A stretch of 64,000 bases of DNA from JASHPR01 sp963795055 (GCA_963795055.1 CAWCGJ010000014.1:1-64000), one strand, 5' to 3'. Shown: positions 32,744 to 41,747, counted from the stretch's first letter. The notes: generated from the letters alone by a model not told the origin. A program made the numbers and translations.

Positions 32744-34537
32744 ATGCGGGAAGACCAGAGCGGCAGCGAGAACCAGCAGCCCGAGTACGTGGGCCCCTGG
32801 TCGCCGCCGCCCGTCGACGATGCCGGATCGCCGCCCGAAGCCGGCGATGCGGGGTCGTCGCCGTCTGACGCCGGGCCAGGCCGGCCGAACGACACCGCCC
32901 CGCTGACCGGGTCTCCCGGTGCATCTGACCAGCCCAGCCCGCCCGCAGGCCAGCCCGGCGGTTACCCCCAGGGGGGATTCGGCGCGCCCCAGGGCTATCC
33001 CGGGTACGGCCAGCCCGGCGCCAACGTCCCGCCGGGAGGCTACCCCGGCCACGGCCAGCCCGGCGGCTACAGCCAGGGCGGCTACAGCCCGCCCGGAACG
33101 GGCCAGCCCGGCAGCTACGGCCCCCCGGGTAGCTATGGCGCGCCCGGAGGCTACCCCGGATACGGCCAGCCCGGGTACGGCCAGGGCGGATACGGCCATC
33201 CCGCTGACTACATCGAGCAGCGGCCGCGCGGAGGCGGCAAGGCCCGCGGTTTCCTGGTCTACCTCGTCGTGGCGGCACTGGCCGCCGGGGTCGGCGCCGG
33301 GGCGGTGGCGGTCCTGGACCACTCGACCAACGCCGCGCAGAACACGCCGAACGCAGGCGCCCCGGCGAACCCGGGGTCGGGCAACGGCTTCAACCCGAAC
33401 AGCGGCAACCCGAACAGCGGCTTCGGTCAGGGCAACGGCTCGAACCCGGGCTCCGGGGTCAGCTCCTCCCAGGAGCAGGCCATCGCCAACGCCGTCGAGC
33501 CGGGAGTGGTCGACATCCAGAGCAACCTCCAGTACGTCGGCGGGACCGCCGAGGCGACCGGCATGGTGATCAGCAGCAACGGCCTGGTCCTCACCAACAA
33601 CCACGTCATCGTCGACACCACCGGGCTGACCGCGACCCTGGTCAGCACCGGCCAGAAGTTCACCGCCAAGTGGCTCGGCTACGACAAGACCGACGACGTG
33701 TCCGTGATCCAGCTCGAGGGCGCGTCCGGCCTGCGCACGGTCCCGCTCGGTAACTCGTCAACGGTGAAGCAGGGCAATCCCGTGGTCGCGATCGGCAATG
33801 CCGAGGGCGCCGGCGGCACGCCCACGGTGGTGACCGGCTCGATCACCCAGCTGAACCAGACCATCACCGCCAGCGATGACCTGGGCGGTTCCGAGACGCT
33901 GCACGGCATGCTGCAGACGGATGCCAACATCCAGGAGGGCGATTCCGGCGGCCCGCTGGTCAGCGCGTCCGGCAAGGTCATCGGCATGGACACGGCGGCT
34001 TCCTCGGGGAGCTTCGGCAACCAGGGCGGCTCGACCATCGGCTTCGCGATCCCGATCAACAAGGCGCTGTCGATCGCTCACCAGATCATCAACGGCCAGG
34101 GCAGCGCGACCGTCAAGATCGGCCCCTCCGGGTTCATCGGCGTGCTGGTGCCCTCGCAGAAGGCCAGCGCGCTCAGCAGCCCGGCGCAGCAGCAACAGCA
34201 GCAGGCGAGCCAGCAGTCGGGCAGCGGCGGGATCCCGTCGTCGGGCGGGCAGTGCCTGGCCAACGACCAGAACGCCGGAGTGCCGCAGACCATCGCCCCG
34301 GTCGGCAGCGGCACGCTGATCCTCGGATCCCTCTGCGGTACCCCCGCCGCCTCGGTCGGCATCACCGCCGGAGACGTCATCACGGCGGTGGGCGGGCACG
34401 CGGTGACCTCGCCGAACTCGCTGAGCGCCATCCTGCAGGGCTACCGCCCGGGGGCGACGGTCTCCGTCACCTGGGTGGACACCTCCGGGGGCCATCACAC
34501 CAGCCCTCTGGATCTACTGCAGGACCCGCCCGCCTAG
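32744..34537 (+). CDS. HtrA/DegP-like trypsin-family serine protease with PDZ domain
   Basis: The protein has 597 residues from ATG 32744 (GAGGTG eight bases upstream). Residues about 60-165 are glycine/proline/tyrosine repeats of the GYGQPGGY type, cytoplasmic. One helix (about 180-200) exports the protease domain, whose triad is H in LTNNHVIVD, D in YDKTDDVSVIQL and S in IQEGDSGGPLV. A glutamine-rich linker leads to a C-terminal PDZ domain (VGITAGDVITAVGGHAV). Two cysteines (GGQCLAND, LGSLCGTP) flank the PDZ start and could form a disulfide. This type degrades or senses misfolded envelope proteins. Its 3' end overlaps convergent dapE by 4 bases. Confidence 0.92.
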   Translation: MREDQSGSENQQPEYVGPWSPPPVDDAGSPPEAGDAGSSPSDAGPGRPNDTAPLTGSPGASDQPSPPAGQPGGYPQGGFGAPQGYPGYGQPGANVPPGGYPGHGQPGGYSQGGYSPPGTGQPGSYGPPGSYGAPGGYPGYGQPGYGQGGYGHPADYIEQRPRGGGKARGFLVYLVVAALAAGVGAGAVAVLDHSTNAAQNTPNAGAPANPGSGNGFNPNSGNPNSGFGQGNGSNPGSGVSSSQEQAIANAVEPGVVDIQSNLQYVGGTAEATGMVISSNGLVLTNNHVIVDTTGLTATLVSTGQKFTAKWLGYDKTDDVSVIQLEGASGLRTVPLGNSSTVKQGNPVVAIGNAEGAGGTPTVVTGSITQLNQTITASDDLGGSETLHGMLQTDANIQEGDSGGPLVSASGKVIGMDTAASSGSFGNQGGSTIGFAIPINKALSIAHQIINGQGSATVKIGPSGFIGVLVPSQKASALSSPAQQQQQQASQQSGSGGIPSSGGQCLANDQNAGVPQTIAPVGSGTLILGSLCGTPAASVGITAGDVITAVGGHAVTSPNSLSAILQGYRPGATVSVTWVDTSGGHHTSPLDLLQDPPA

Positions 34538-35592
34538 GCGGTCAGCCAGGCCCGCATCCGCTCCTCGCACTCCGTCACGGCGGCCAGCGCGACGTGCTCG
34601 TCCGCGCGGTGCGCGAGCTGCGGATCGCCGGGCCCGTAGTTGACGGCCGGTATCCCGAGCGAGGCGAACCTGGCCACGTCGGTCCAGCCGAGCTTGGCCC
34701 GCGGCGTGCCGCCGATCGCGGTCAGGAACGACTGCGCCACGGGCTCGGTGAGCCCGGGCCGGGCGCCGCCAACCACGTCGGTGACCGTCACCTCCCAGCC
34801 GTCGAAGACCTCCCGCACGTGATCGGCCGCCTGCGCGGCCGACCGGTCGGGCGCGAACCGGTAGTTGACCGTGATCACGCACTCGTCGGGGATCACGTTC
34901 CCGGCGACCCCGCCCCTGATCAGGACGGCGTTCAGCCCCTCGTGGTAGGCGAGCCCGTCGACGTCGGGTTCGCGCGCCCGATAGCCCCGCAGCACGTCGA
35001 GGATCCGGCCCGCCTCGTGGATCGCGTTGACCCCCAGCCAGGACCGGCCGCTGTGGGCGCGCTTCCCCCGGGCCAGGACCTCGGCCCGCAACGTGCCCTG
35101 GCAGCCGCCCTCGACCACTCCCCCGGTCGGCTCCATCAGCACGGCCAGGTCGCCCGCGAGCAGTTCCGGGCGGTGGCGGCTGAGCCTCAGCAGGCCGTTA
35201 CGCTCCGACTCGACCTCCTCGTTGTCGTAGAAGACGAACGTGACATCCCGGCTGGGCTGGGGGACCAACGCTGCGAGGCGAAGCTGGACCGCCACGCCGG
35301 ACTTCATGTCGCTGGTACCACAGCCGTAGAGGACGTCCCGTTGCGTATGCGAAGGAAGATTGTCCGCAACGGGCACGGTGTCGATGTGCCCGGCCAGCAC
35401 CACCCGCTGGTCCCGGCCGAGGCTGGTGCGCGCCACCAGCGCGTTGCCGTCGCGGTGCATCGACAGGTGCGGCAGCGGGCGGACCGCGGCCTCGATCGCG
35501 TCAGCCAGCGGCTGCTCGTGACCGCTGACGGACTCGATATCGACCAGCCGGGCGGTCAGGTCGGGCGCGGCGAGGGAAAGATCCAGATCCAT
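34534..35592 (-). CDS. dapE: Succinyl-diaminopimelate desuccinylase
   Basis: The 352-residue M20 metallopeptidase converts N-succinyl-LL-diaminopimelate to LL-diaminopimelate in lysine and peptidoglycan synthesis. Metal-site motifs: AGHIDTVP, GCGTSDMKSGVA (bridging aspartate), FYDNEEVESE (catalytic glutamate plus ligand), LMEPTGG and the late YGPGDPQLAHRADEHV. Length fits the actinobacterial DapE type. The same frame is open for a further 520 codons upstream but that part is antisense shadow of arcA. Start ATG 35592 is only 24 bases from the divergent arcA start. Confidence 0.94.
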   Translation of the reverse strand: MDLDLSLAAPDLTARLVDIESVSGHEQPLADAIEAAVRPLPHLSMHRDGNALVARTSLGRDQRVVLAGHIDTVPVADNLPSHTQRDVLYGCGTSDMKSGVAVQLRLAALVPQPSRDVTFVFYDNEEVESERNGLLRLSRHRPELLAGDLAVLMEPTGGVVEGGCQGTLRAEVLARGKRAHSGRSWLGVNAIHEAGRILDVLRGYRAREPDVDGLAYHEGLNAVLIRGGVAGNVIPDECVITVNYRFAPDRSAAQAADHVREVFDGWEVTVTDVVGGARPGLTEPVAQSFLTAIGGTPRAKLGWTDVARFASLGIPAVNYGPGDPQLAHRADEHVALAAVTECEERMRAWLTA

Positions 35593-35600
35593 GCCGGAAG

Positions 35601-35610
35601 AGCCTAGTCT
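35601..35610. promoter_or_regulatory. Overlapping divergent -10 elements of dapE and arcA
   Basis: TAGTCT at 35605-35610 lies 6 bases before the arcA ATG. On the other strand TAGGCT (35606-35601) lies 8 bases before the dapE ATG. The two elements share a TA step. Both genes lack a Shine-Dalgarno, so leaderless transcription from a shared 24-base spacer is likely. Confidence 0.45.
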
Positions 35611-35616
35611 TGAGCC

Positions 35617-36834
35617 ATGTTTCACGTTGATTCCGAGGTCGGCCGGCTGCGCCAGGTCATCCTGCACCGGCCCGACCTGGAACTGAAGCGGCTGACCCCG
35701 GACAACGCCGCCAGCCTGCTGTTCGACGACGTGCTCTGGGTGGCCGAGGCGCAAGCCGAGCACGACGCGTTCGCCGCCGCACTGCGCGACCACGGCGTCC
35801 GCGTGCACTACTACGGGGAGCTGTTCGCGCAGACGCTGGAGATCGCCGAGGCCCGGGCCTACGTCCTGGACCGCGTCTTCGACCCGCGGCTGCACGGGCC
35901 GCTGGCCGTCGACGCGCTCCGCGGCGCGATGGACGGGCTCGGCGCGGCGGACCTGGCGCGGTTCCTGATCGGCGGCATCACCAAGCGCGAGATCCTCGAG
36001 CTCGGCCCCGAGCCGAAGAGCATCGCCTTCCACTCGCTGGACCCGGACGGCTTCGTCCTGGCCCCGCTGCCCAACCTGCTCTACCAGCGCGACACGTCCA
36101 GCTGGATCTACGGCGGCGTGTCGGTCAACGCCATGCGCCGGCGGGCCCGGATGCGGGAGACGGTCAGCGACGAGGCGATGTACCGGTGGCATCCGATGTT
36201 CGCGCCGGGCGGGTTCGAGATCTGGCTGCACGGGGCCGACGCCGAGCCCGCCACCATCGAGGGCGGTGACATCCTGGTGCTCGGCGGCGGCGCCGTCCTG
36301 GTCGGGATGAGCGAGCGGACCCAGCCCCAGGCCATCGAGATGCTCGCGCACCGGCTGTTCTCCGCGTCGGTGGCGGACCGCGTGGTGGCGATCGACATGC
36401 CGAAGACGCGCGCGTTCATGCACCTGGACACCGTGCTGACCATGGCCGACTACGGGGTGTTCGTGAAGTACGCGGGGCTCGGGATGCTGCCGTCCTACAC
36501 CATCGAGCCCGGCAGCGGGCCGTGGGAGCTCAAGGTCACCGACCACCCGCCGGAGGACATGCACGCCGCGATCGCGGCCGCGCTCGACCGCGGGAGCATC
36601 CGGGTGCTGACCGCCACCCAGGACGTGCACTCGGCGCAGCGCGAGCAGTGGGACGACGGCTGCAACGTGCTCGCGATCGCTCCCGGCGTGGTGATCGCCT
36701 ACGAGCGGAACGTCACCACGAACTCCTGGCTGCGCGACAACGGCATCGAGGTGATCACCATCCGGGGCAGCGAACTCGGCCGCGGGCGGGGCGGCCCGCG
36801 GTGCATGACCTGCCCCATCGAGCGGGAGGCCTGA
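35617..36834 (+). CDS. arcA: Arginine deiminase
   Basis: The 405-residue protein hydrolyses L-arginine to citrulline and ammonia. Guanidine-modifying enzyme motifs are present: FHVDSEVGRLRQVILHRPDLEL, LPNLLYQRDTSSWIYGG, HPMFAPGGFEIWLHG, MHLDTVLTMAD and the catalytic loop RCMTCPIE with C399 nucleophile. Length is normal for the family. Neither ornithine carbamoyltransferase, carbamate kinase nor an arginine antiporter is adjacent, so this is a lone arcA, possibly for pH control or nitrogen use. It appears leaderless. Confidence 0.96.
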   Translation: MFHVDSEVGRLRQVILHRPDLELKRLTPDNAASLLFDDVLWVAEAQAEHDAFAAALRDHGVRVHYYGELFAQTLEIAEARAYVLDRVFDPRLHGPLAVDALRGAMDGLGAADLARFLIGGITKREILELGPEPKSIAFHSLDPDGFVLAPLPNLLYQRDTSSWIYGGVSVNAMRRRARMRETVSDEAMYRWHPMFAPGGFEIWLHGADAEPATIEGGDILVLGGGAVLVGMSERTQPQAIEMLAHRLFSASVADRVVAIDMPKTRAFMHLDTVLTMADYGVFVKYAGLGMLPSYTIEPGSGPWELKVTDHPPEDMHAAIAAALDRGSIRVLTATQDVHSAQREQWDDGCNVLAIAPGVVIAYERNVTTNSWLRDNGIEVITIRGSELGRGRGGPRCMTCPIEREA

Positions 36835-36842
36835 CCGGGGGG

Positions 36843-37871
36843 CTAGCGGTTGAGCCGTTCGACGGCCGCGTTGAGCGCCGCGAGGATCACGGCCACCGAC
36901 GGCCTGCGCACGCTGGACGCCCGGGCGACCGCGTAGACGTCGCGGGCCTGGGTGGGGCCGGGGAGCTCGCGCACGGCGACCCGCCGGTCCCCAACGGCCA
37001 GCGTGAGCCGGGGCAGCGCGGCGATCCCGATGCCGCGCGCGACCAGGCTCAAGATCGTCGACAGGCCCTCGAACTCCCACGGCGCCTGGGGCATCCCGCC
37101 GGTGCCGGCCAGCAACCGGTCCACCGCCTGCCGGGACGGCTCCCCGGCGGGCGCGGCCAGCCACGGCTCGTCGCGCAGCTTGTCCAGGTCGACCGGGCGG
37201 GCCGGGTCGGCGGCCGCGTGGCCGCGCGGGAGCACGAGGACCACCGGATCGCGGATCAGCGGGTAGTACCGCAGCGCTCCGGTGCCCCCGCCGCTTGCGG
37301 TGCCCCCGCCGCTTGCGGTGCCCCCGCTGCTTGCGGTGCCCCCGCCGCCCCGGCTGCCCCCGCCGCTTCCGGCGCTGCGCTGGCCGGGCCGACGGCGGCG
37401 GGCGGTATCTGCGCTGGCCAGCCGTCCCGACCAGTCAGCGACCAGGGCCACGTCCGCCTCGCCGGTGCGGACCAGCCGCAGGCCTTCCTCCCGTTGCGTC
37501 TCCCGCAGCAGCAGGGTCAGGCCCGGGTGCGCGCGCACCCGCCGGACCAGTGCGGGGCCGAACGCCACCGCGGCCGTGGGGAAGGCGGTGACCGTCACCC
37601 GCCCGGCCGGCCCGGTCAGGGAAAGATCGGCTTCGGCGGCTTCGATCATGGCCAGGATCCGCTCGGCGTGCTCGACCAGCCGCCGCCCGGCGTCGGTCAG
37701 CTCGGCCGCCCGCGCGGTCCGGTCCAGCAGGATCGTCCCGGCCTCCCGCTCCAGCGCGGCCAGCTGCTGCGAGACCGCGGACGGCGTGTAACCGAGCGCG
37801 GCCGCCGTAGCTGCGATCGTGCCGCGCTCGGCGAACTCCCTCAGCAGCCGCAGCCGGTGCGGGTCCAGCAT
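36843..37871 (-). CDS. LysR-family transcriptional regulator with an in-frame glycine-rich repeat
   Basis: The 342-residue protein begins with a winged HTH (LRLLREFAERGTIAATAAALGYTPSAVSQQLAALE) and a periplasmic-binding-like effector domain follows. In that domain, at roughly residues 158-197, an insertion reads GGGTAS repeats; standard LysR proteins have about 300 residues, so this adds about 35. The insertion lies between the two strands crossing subdomain RD-I to RD-II, likely as an exposed flexible loop. The gene is divergent from the aminotransferase at 38019, the usual arrangement for a LysR target. Start ATG 37871 has TAAGCT 6 bases before it and no ribosome site, so it is probably leaderless. 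Confidence 0.9.
   Translation of the reverse strand: MLDPHRLRLLREFAERGTIAATAAALGYTPSAVSQQLAALEREAGTILLDRTARAAELTDAGRRLVEHAERILAMIEAAEADLSLTGPAGRVTVTAFPTAAVAFGPALVRRVRAHPGLTLLLRETQREEGLRLVRTGEADVALVADWSGRLASADTARRRRPGQRSAGSGGGSRGGGGTASSGGTASGGGTASGGGTGALRYYPLIRDPVVLVLPRGHAAADPARPVDLDKLRDEPWLAAPAGEPSRQAVDRLLAGTGGMPQAPWEFEGLSTILSLVARGIGIAALPRLTLAVGDRRVAVRELPGPTQARDVYAVARASSVRRPSVAVILAALNAAVERLNR
37281..37348. repeat. 18-bp tandem repeat inside the LysR gene
   Basis: Three consecutive 18-base units (37281-37298, 37299-37316, 37317-37334; the third with one substitution) and a partial fourth are present. Each unit encodes six residues (ASGGGT), so copy-number change keeps the frame. Confidence 0.9.
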
Positions 37872-37877
37872 AAGAGA

Positions 37878-37883
37878 AGCTTA
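37878..37883 (-). promoter_or_regulatory. Leaderless-type -10 element of the LysR gene
   Basis: TAAGCT on the minus strand is followed by exactly six bases and then the ATG of the LysR gene. This is the TANNNT-N6-ATG layout seen at several other starts in this window. No -35 match was recognised. Confidence 0.4.
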
Positions 37884-38018
37884 ACCTTTGCCACAGATAT
37901 GCCACCCTTAGCCTGATGCTGAAGGGGATACATCCTGGTAGTCGGATGGTTGTATTTGAGGATGCCAGAGCCTGAGAGCCTGGCTTCGTTCTCCCACCCC
38001 GCAGCTTGGAGTATCCCC

Positions 38019-39380
38019 ATGCCTTTCGCCGGGACCGCGACGGCGGCCTCGATCACCATGCCCCTGCCCACCATCCCCGCCGCGGCCTCTCCCCCGCCCG
38101 CGCTTTTCCCCCCGCCCGCCGCGCAGCAACGGCCGGTCTCGGCCACCCTCGCGGCGAACGAGGCGCTGGCCGCCCGGCGCCGCGAGGGGCAGCCGGTGCT
38201 GCCGCTGGCGTTCGGGGAGGCCGGGCTGCCCGCCCATCCGGCGATGCGCGACGCGCTGGCCGCGGCCAGCGCCAGCAACGGCTACGGCCCCGTGGCCGGG
38301 GTCGCGGTGCTTCGGTCGGCGGCCGCCGGGTACTGGCTGCGGCGCGGGCTGCCGACCAGCCCGGGCTCGATCGTCTGCGGCCCGGGCAGCAAGCCGCTGC
38401 TGTTCGGCCTGATGCTGGCGGCCGGCGCGGACGTGGCGGTGCCCCGGCCCAGCTGGGTCAGTTACGCCGCCCAGGCCAGCCTGATCGGAGCCCGCCCGTT
38501 CTTCGTGCCCGCCGCGCCGGGCGAGGGCGGCGTCTGTGACCCGGCCGCGCTCAGCTCGGCCGTTACCGCGGCCCGGGCCGCCGGGCGCAGGATCCGGTCG
38601 GTGATCGTCACGCTGCCCGACAACCCGACCGGCAGGCTGCCGCAGCCGGCCACGGTCCGGGCCCTCTGCGACGTGGCCGCCGAGCATGACCTGATCATCA
38701 TCTCCGACGAGATCTACCGCGACCTGGTGCACGATCCCGCGGCCCCGTTGCTCAGCCCCGCGGCCGTGGCGCCGGAGCGGACCGTCGTCACCACGGCCCT
38801 CAGCAAGAGCCTGGCCCTGGGCGGCTGGCGGATCGGCGTGGCGCGGCTGCCCGAGAGCCCGCTCGGCGACTGGCTGCAGGGCCAGCTGCTCGGCATCGGC
38901 AGCGAGATCTGGTCGGCCCCCGCCGTCCCGATCCAGCAGGCAGCGGCCCTGGCCTTCAGCGAGCCGGCCGAGCTTTCCGAGCGGATAGCCGCCAGCCGCC
39001 GCCTGCACGCCACGGTCTGCCGCGCCGTGGCCGGCCTTTGCGCCGCCGCCGGACTCGACGTCCCCCCGCCGCAGGCCGCGTTCTACGTCTACCCGGACTT
39101 CGAGCCGTGGCGCGTGCACCTGGCCCGCCGACACGGCGTGACCACGAGCGAGGGCCTGGCCGGGCTGCTACTGGAGCGCTACGGCGCCGGGACCCTGCCG
39201 GGCAGCGCGTTCGGCGAGCGGCCGACGGCGCTGCGGCTCAGGCTGGCCACCGGGCTCCTCTACGGCGAGACCGACGAACAGCAGGAGGCCGCGCTGGCCG
39301 CGCCGGACCCGTTGGGACTGCCGTGGATCGCGGCGGAACTGGACCGGCTCAGGGAGATCCTCGTCGACATGGCTCCCTGA
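38019..39380 (+). CDS. PLP-dependent aminotransferase, class I/II fold
   Basis: The protein has 453 residues from ATG 38019, chosen because GGAG lies seven bases upstream; the frame opens 69 bases earlier. Fold type I marks are present: YGPVAGVAVLRSAAAGYW, LPDNPTGRLP (cofactor contact), IIISDEIYRDLVH (aspartate to the pyridine nitrogen) and TTALSKSLALGGWRIG with the Schiff-base lysine. The C-terminal substrate arginine is in RLRLATGLLYGE. The first 50 residues are alanine/proline-rich and not conserved. Substrate unknown; it resembles aspartate/aromatic aminotransferases. It is divergent from, and probably regulated by, the LysR protein. Confidence 0.9.
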   Translation: MPFAGTATAASITMPLPTIPAAASPPPALFPPPAAQQRPVSATLAANEALAARRREGQPVLPLAFGEAGLPAHPAMRDALAAASASNGYGPVAGVAVLRSAAAGYWLRRGLPTSPGSIVCGPGSKPLLFGLMLAAGADVAVPRPSWVSYAAQASLIGARPFFVPAAPGEGGVCDPAALSSAVTAARAAGRRIRSVIVTLPDNPTGRLPQPATVRALCDVAAEHDLIIISDEIYRDLVHDPAAPLLSPAAVAPERTVVTTALSKSLALGGWRIGVARLPESPLGDWLQGQLLGIGSEIWSAPAVPIQQAAALAFSEPAELSERIAASRRLHATVCRAVAGLCAAAGLDVPPPQAAFYVYPDFEPWRVHLARRHGVTTSEGLAGLLLERYGAGTLPGSAFGERPTALRLRLATGLLYGETDEQQEAALAAPDPLGLPWIAAELDRLREILVDMAP

Positions 39381-39394
39381 TCGGGACGGCGGGC

Positions 39395-39412
39395 GGTAGG
39401 CGTTTGCCTACC
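39395..39412. terminator. Hairpin terminator after the aminotransferase
   Basis: GGTAGGC-GTTT-GCCTACC is a perfect 7-base stem with a 4-base loop, 14 bases after the aminotransferase stop. No T tract follows, which is common in actinobacteria. Confidence 0.65.
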
Positions 39413-39504
39413 TCGCGAGTGGACGCCACCCCATTGGCGGCGGACCGCGGCATGGGCCACGCTGGACACATGGTTAACGACGGCGGCCACGCGAGGAGCC
39501 CGTC

Positions 39505-41139
39505 ATGTACATAGTCCTGGCGGCGGGGGCCGTCATCTACTGCTGCCTGATGCTGGCCTGGCGCAGGCCGCCCCTGCGGAGCTGGATCCCGAGGGTGTCC
39601 CGTAAGCGGCTCCGCGAGGCCGGGCTGGTCATCGCCCTGGTCACGCTGGCGCTGTGCGCGGTGGCGCTGGCGACAAACGCCAACCCCTGGCCGGCCATGG
39701 CGGTCGTGCCAGCCACCGGCCTGCTCATCGCCTGCGCGCCGCCGTCCGCCCGCAAGCTGATGCCGGTCGCCCTGGTGGCCCTCGGGCTACTCGGCCTGCT
39801 GCTGGCGTGGTCGTATTCCGCGTGGGCGACCGGGCCCGGGCCGGAGTCCGGGACCTTGAATCCCCGGGGCGAAGCGTGGCGCTACGCGCTGGTGCTGCAA
39901 TCCTGCGCGTTCCTGGGCGCCGGTCTCTGGCTGAGCTGGCGCCGGGCCCGCGGCCCCGCCCCGTCCGCAGGTGGGTCGGCTCTGGCTGACCGCGCGCGGG
40001 CCCTAGCCAGCCGCGAGCCCGGGCGGCCGCCGCGGTGGGGCCTCCTGTTGCCGCTGGTGGCCGCTGTGCTGTGCCTGCTCATCGACCAGCAGACGGCGAC
40101 CCACGGGGGGTGGGTCGCCGCGGTGATGGTCACGGCCTTGGGGCTGCTCATCCTCGTCCTGGTCCCCGCGGTAGCGGCGGACCTGGCGGCGACCGGGCTG
40201 ATCGTCCTCGGGCTGCTCTCGTTTCTCGATGTGATCACGCCGCCGCGCGCCCCGACGGGCACCCTGGCGGTCGCGCCCGGCCTGCCGACCGGGCCGGTCT
40301 TCGGGACCGCCGACCGGCCGCTGGTCCTGGTGGCCGCGGTCCAGTGCGCCGCCGTGCTGGCGCTCGGGGCCTGGCTGGTGCCGCGCACGATCGGCGCGCA
40401 CGCGAAGGTGCTGCTGGGCCGGGAGGACGCCGAGCTGGCCGGGCGGGTGGAGCAGCTCACCCAGACCCGGGCCGACGCGGTGGACAGCGCCGCCGCCGAG
40501 CTGCGCCGGGTCGAGCGGGACCTGCACGACGGCGCGCAGGCCCGCCTGGTCGCGCTGGGCATGAACCTGCGCGCTGCCGAGCGGCTGATTCCGACCAGCC
40601 CGCAGGCCGCGATAGCCCTGGTCGCCGAGGCCCGGGAAGCTTCGGCCAAGGCCCTGACCGAGCTGCGCGACCTGGTCCGCGGCGTTCACCCTCCGGTGCT
40701 GGCCGATCGCGGCCTGGCCGACGCGGTCCGGGCCCTGGCCCTGGACACCCCGGTCAGGACCGAGACCGACATCGACCTGCCGGGCCGCCTCGACCCGCCG
40801 GTCGAGTCCGCTTGCTACTTCGCGGTGGCCGAGGCGCTCGCCAACGCGGTCAAGCACTCCGGCGCCCGCCTGGTGCAGATCCGCATCCGGTACTCCCCTG
40901 CCCCGCGCTCCGCGCGTATCGCCGGCGCGAGCCTCGCGGCCGGCGTGCTGCAGATTGAGGTCACCGATGACGGAGTCGGCGGCGCGGACCCGGCCCGCGG
41001 CACGGGGCTGCAAGGCGTGGAGCGGCGGCTGGGCACCTTCGACGGCATACTGGCCGTGAACAGCCCGCCCGGCGGGCCAACCATGATCATCATGGAGGTA
41101 CCGTGCGCGCTGTGGTCGCCGAGGACCTCTTCCTGCTGA
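39505..41139 (+). CDS. NarL-type sensor histidine kinase (HisKA_3)
   Basis: The 544-residue protein starts at ATG 39505 with GAGGAG six bases before. Roughly ten hydrophobic segments in residues 1-310 form the membrane sensor, with long proline/glycine loops. The dimerisation motif VERDLHDGAQARLVALGMNL carries the phospho-histidine. The ATPase has AVAEALANAVKHSGA (N-box) and VTDDGVGGADPARGTGLQGVERRL (G boxes). It overlaps its response regulator by 37 bases. The polytopic sensor suggests detection of a membrane-active compound, as with many actinobacterial kinases of this class; this is inference. Confidence 0.92.
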   Translation: MYIVLAAGAVIYCCLMLAWRRPPLRSWIPRVSRKRLREAGLVIALVTLALCAVALATNANPWPAMAVVPATGLLIACAPPSARKLMPVALVALGLLGLLLAWSYSAWATGPGPESGTLNPRGEAWRYALVLQSCAFLGAGLWLSWRRARGPAPSAGGSALADRARALASREPGRPPRWGLLLPLVAAVLCLLIDQQTATHGGWVAAVMVTALGLLILVLVPAVAADLAATGLIVLGLLSFLDVITPPRAPTGTLAVAPGLPTGPVFGTADRPLVLVAAVQCAAVLALGAWLVPRTIGAHAKVLLGREDAELAGRVEQLTQTRADAVDSAAAELRRVERDLHDGAQARLVALGMNLRAAERLIPTSPQAAIALVAEAREASAKALTELRDLVRGVHPPVLADRGLADAVRALALDTPVRTETDIDLPGRLDPPVESACYFAVAEALANAVKHSGARLVQIRIRYSPAPRSARIAGASLAAGVLQIEVTDDGVGGADPARGTGLQGVERRLGTFDGILAVNSPPGGPTMIIMEVPCALWSPRTSSC

Positions 41140-41747
41140 GGGACGGGCTGGTCCGGCTGCTCGAGGCCCACGGCTTCGAGATCGCGGCCGCGGTCGACGG
41201 CGCGCCCGCGCTGCTGCGGGCGCTGGTCGAGCACCAGCCCGATATCGCGGTGGTGGACGTCCGGCTGCCGCCGTCGTTCACCGATGACGGCCTGCGCGCC
41301 GCGCTGGAGGCCCGACGCCAGATTCCCGGCCTGCCGGTGCTGGTCCTGTCCCAGTACGTCGAGCAGCTCTACGCCCGCGAGCTGCTGGCCGACCAGGCGG
41401 GCGGGGTCGGCTATCTGCTCAAGGACCGGGTGTTCAACGACGACCAGTTCATCGACGCGATCCGCGCCGTCGCGGGCGGCGGGACAGTGATGGATCCCGA
41501 GGTGGTATCCAAGCTGCTCGGACGCCGCGCCCGCGACGAGCCGATCACCCGGCTGACCGCGCGGGAGCGCGAGGTGCTCGAGCTGATGGCCGCGGGCCGC
41601 TCCAACAGCGCGATCGCGCAGCGGCTGTTCATCTCGGAGAAGGCGGTGGGCAAGCACAGTACGAGCATCTTCGCCAAGCTGGACCTGGCCCCGTCGACCG
41701 ACGACAACCGCCGGGTGCTGGCCGTCCTGGCCTTCCTGAACACCTGA
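41103..41747 (+). CDS. NarL/LuxR-family response regulator
   Basis: The protein has 214 residues from GTG 41103, inside the kinase gene. The receiver has AEDLFLLRDG and the phospho-aspartate in IAVVDVRLPPSFTDDGL, and the loop GYLLKDRVF holds the conserved lysine. A C-terminal LuxR HTH begins LTAREREVLELMAAGRSNSAIAQRLFISEKAVGKH. It forms a standard two-gene phosphorelay with the kinase at 39505. No clear target gene is adjacent. Confidence 0.93.
   Translation: MRAVVAEDLFLLRDGLVRLLEAHGFEIAAAVDGAPALLRALVEHQPDIAVVDVRLPPSFTDDGLRAALEARRQIPGLPVLVLSQYVEQLYARELLADQAGGVGYLLKDRVFNDDQFIDAIRAVAGGGTVMDPEVVSKLLGRRARDEPITRLTAREREVLELMAAGRSNSAIAQRLFISEKAVGKHSTSIFAKLDLAPSTDDNRRVLAVLAFLNT

Noticed and set aside
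35617..36834. An arginine deiminase pathway operon
   Set aside because: No arcB, arcC or arcD is adjacent; the flanking genes are a LysR regulator and dapE on the other strand.
35593..37164. The upstream 524 codons of the open frame that contains dapE
   Set aside because: They are antisense to arcA and lack any family motif; dapE begins at 35592.
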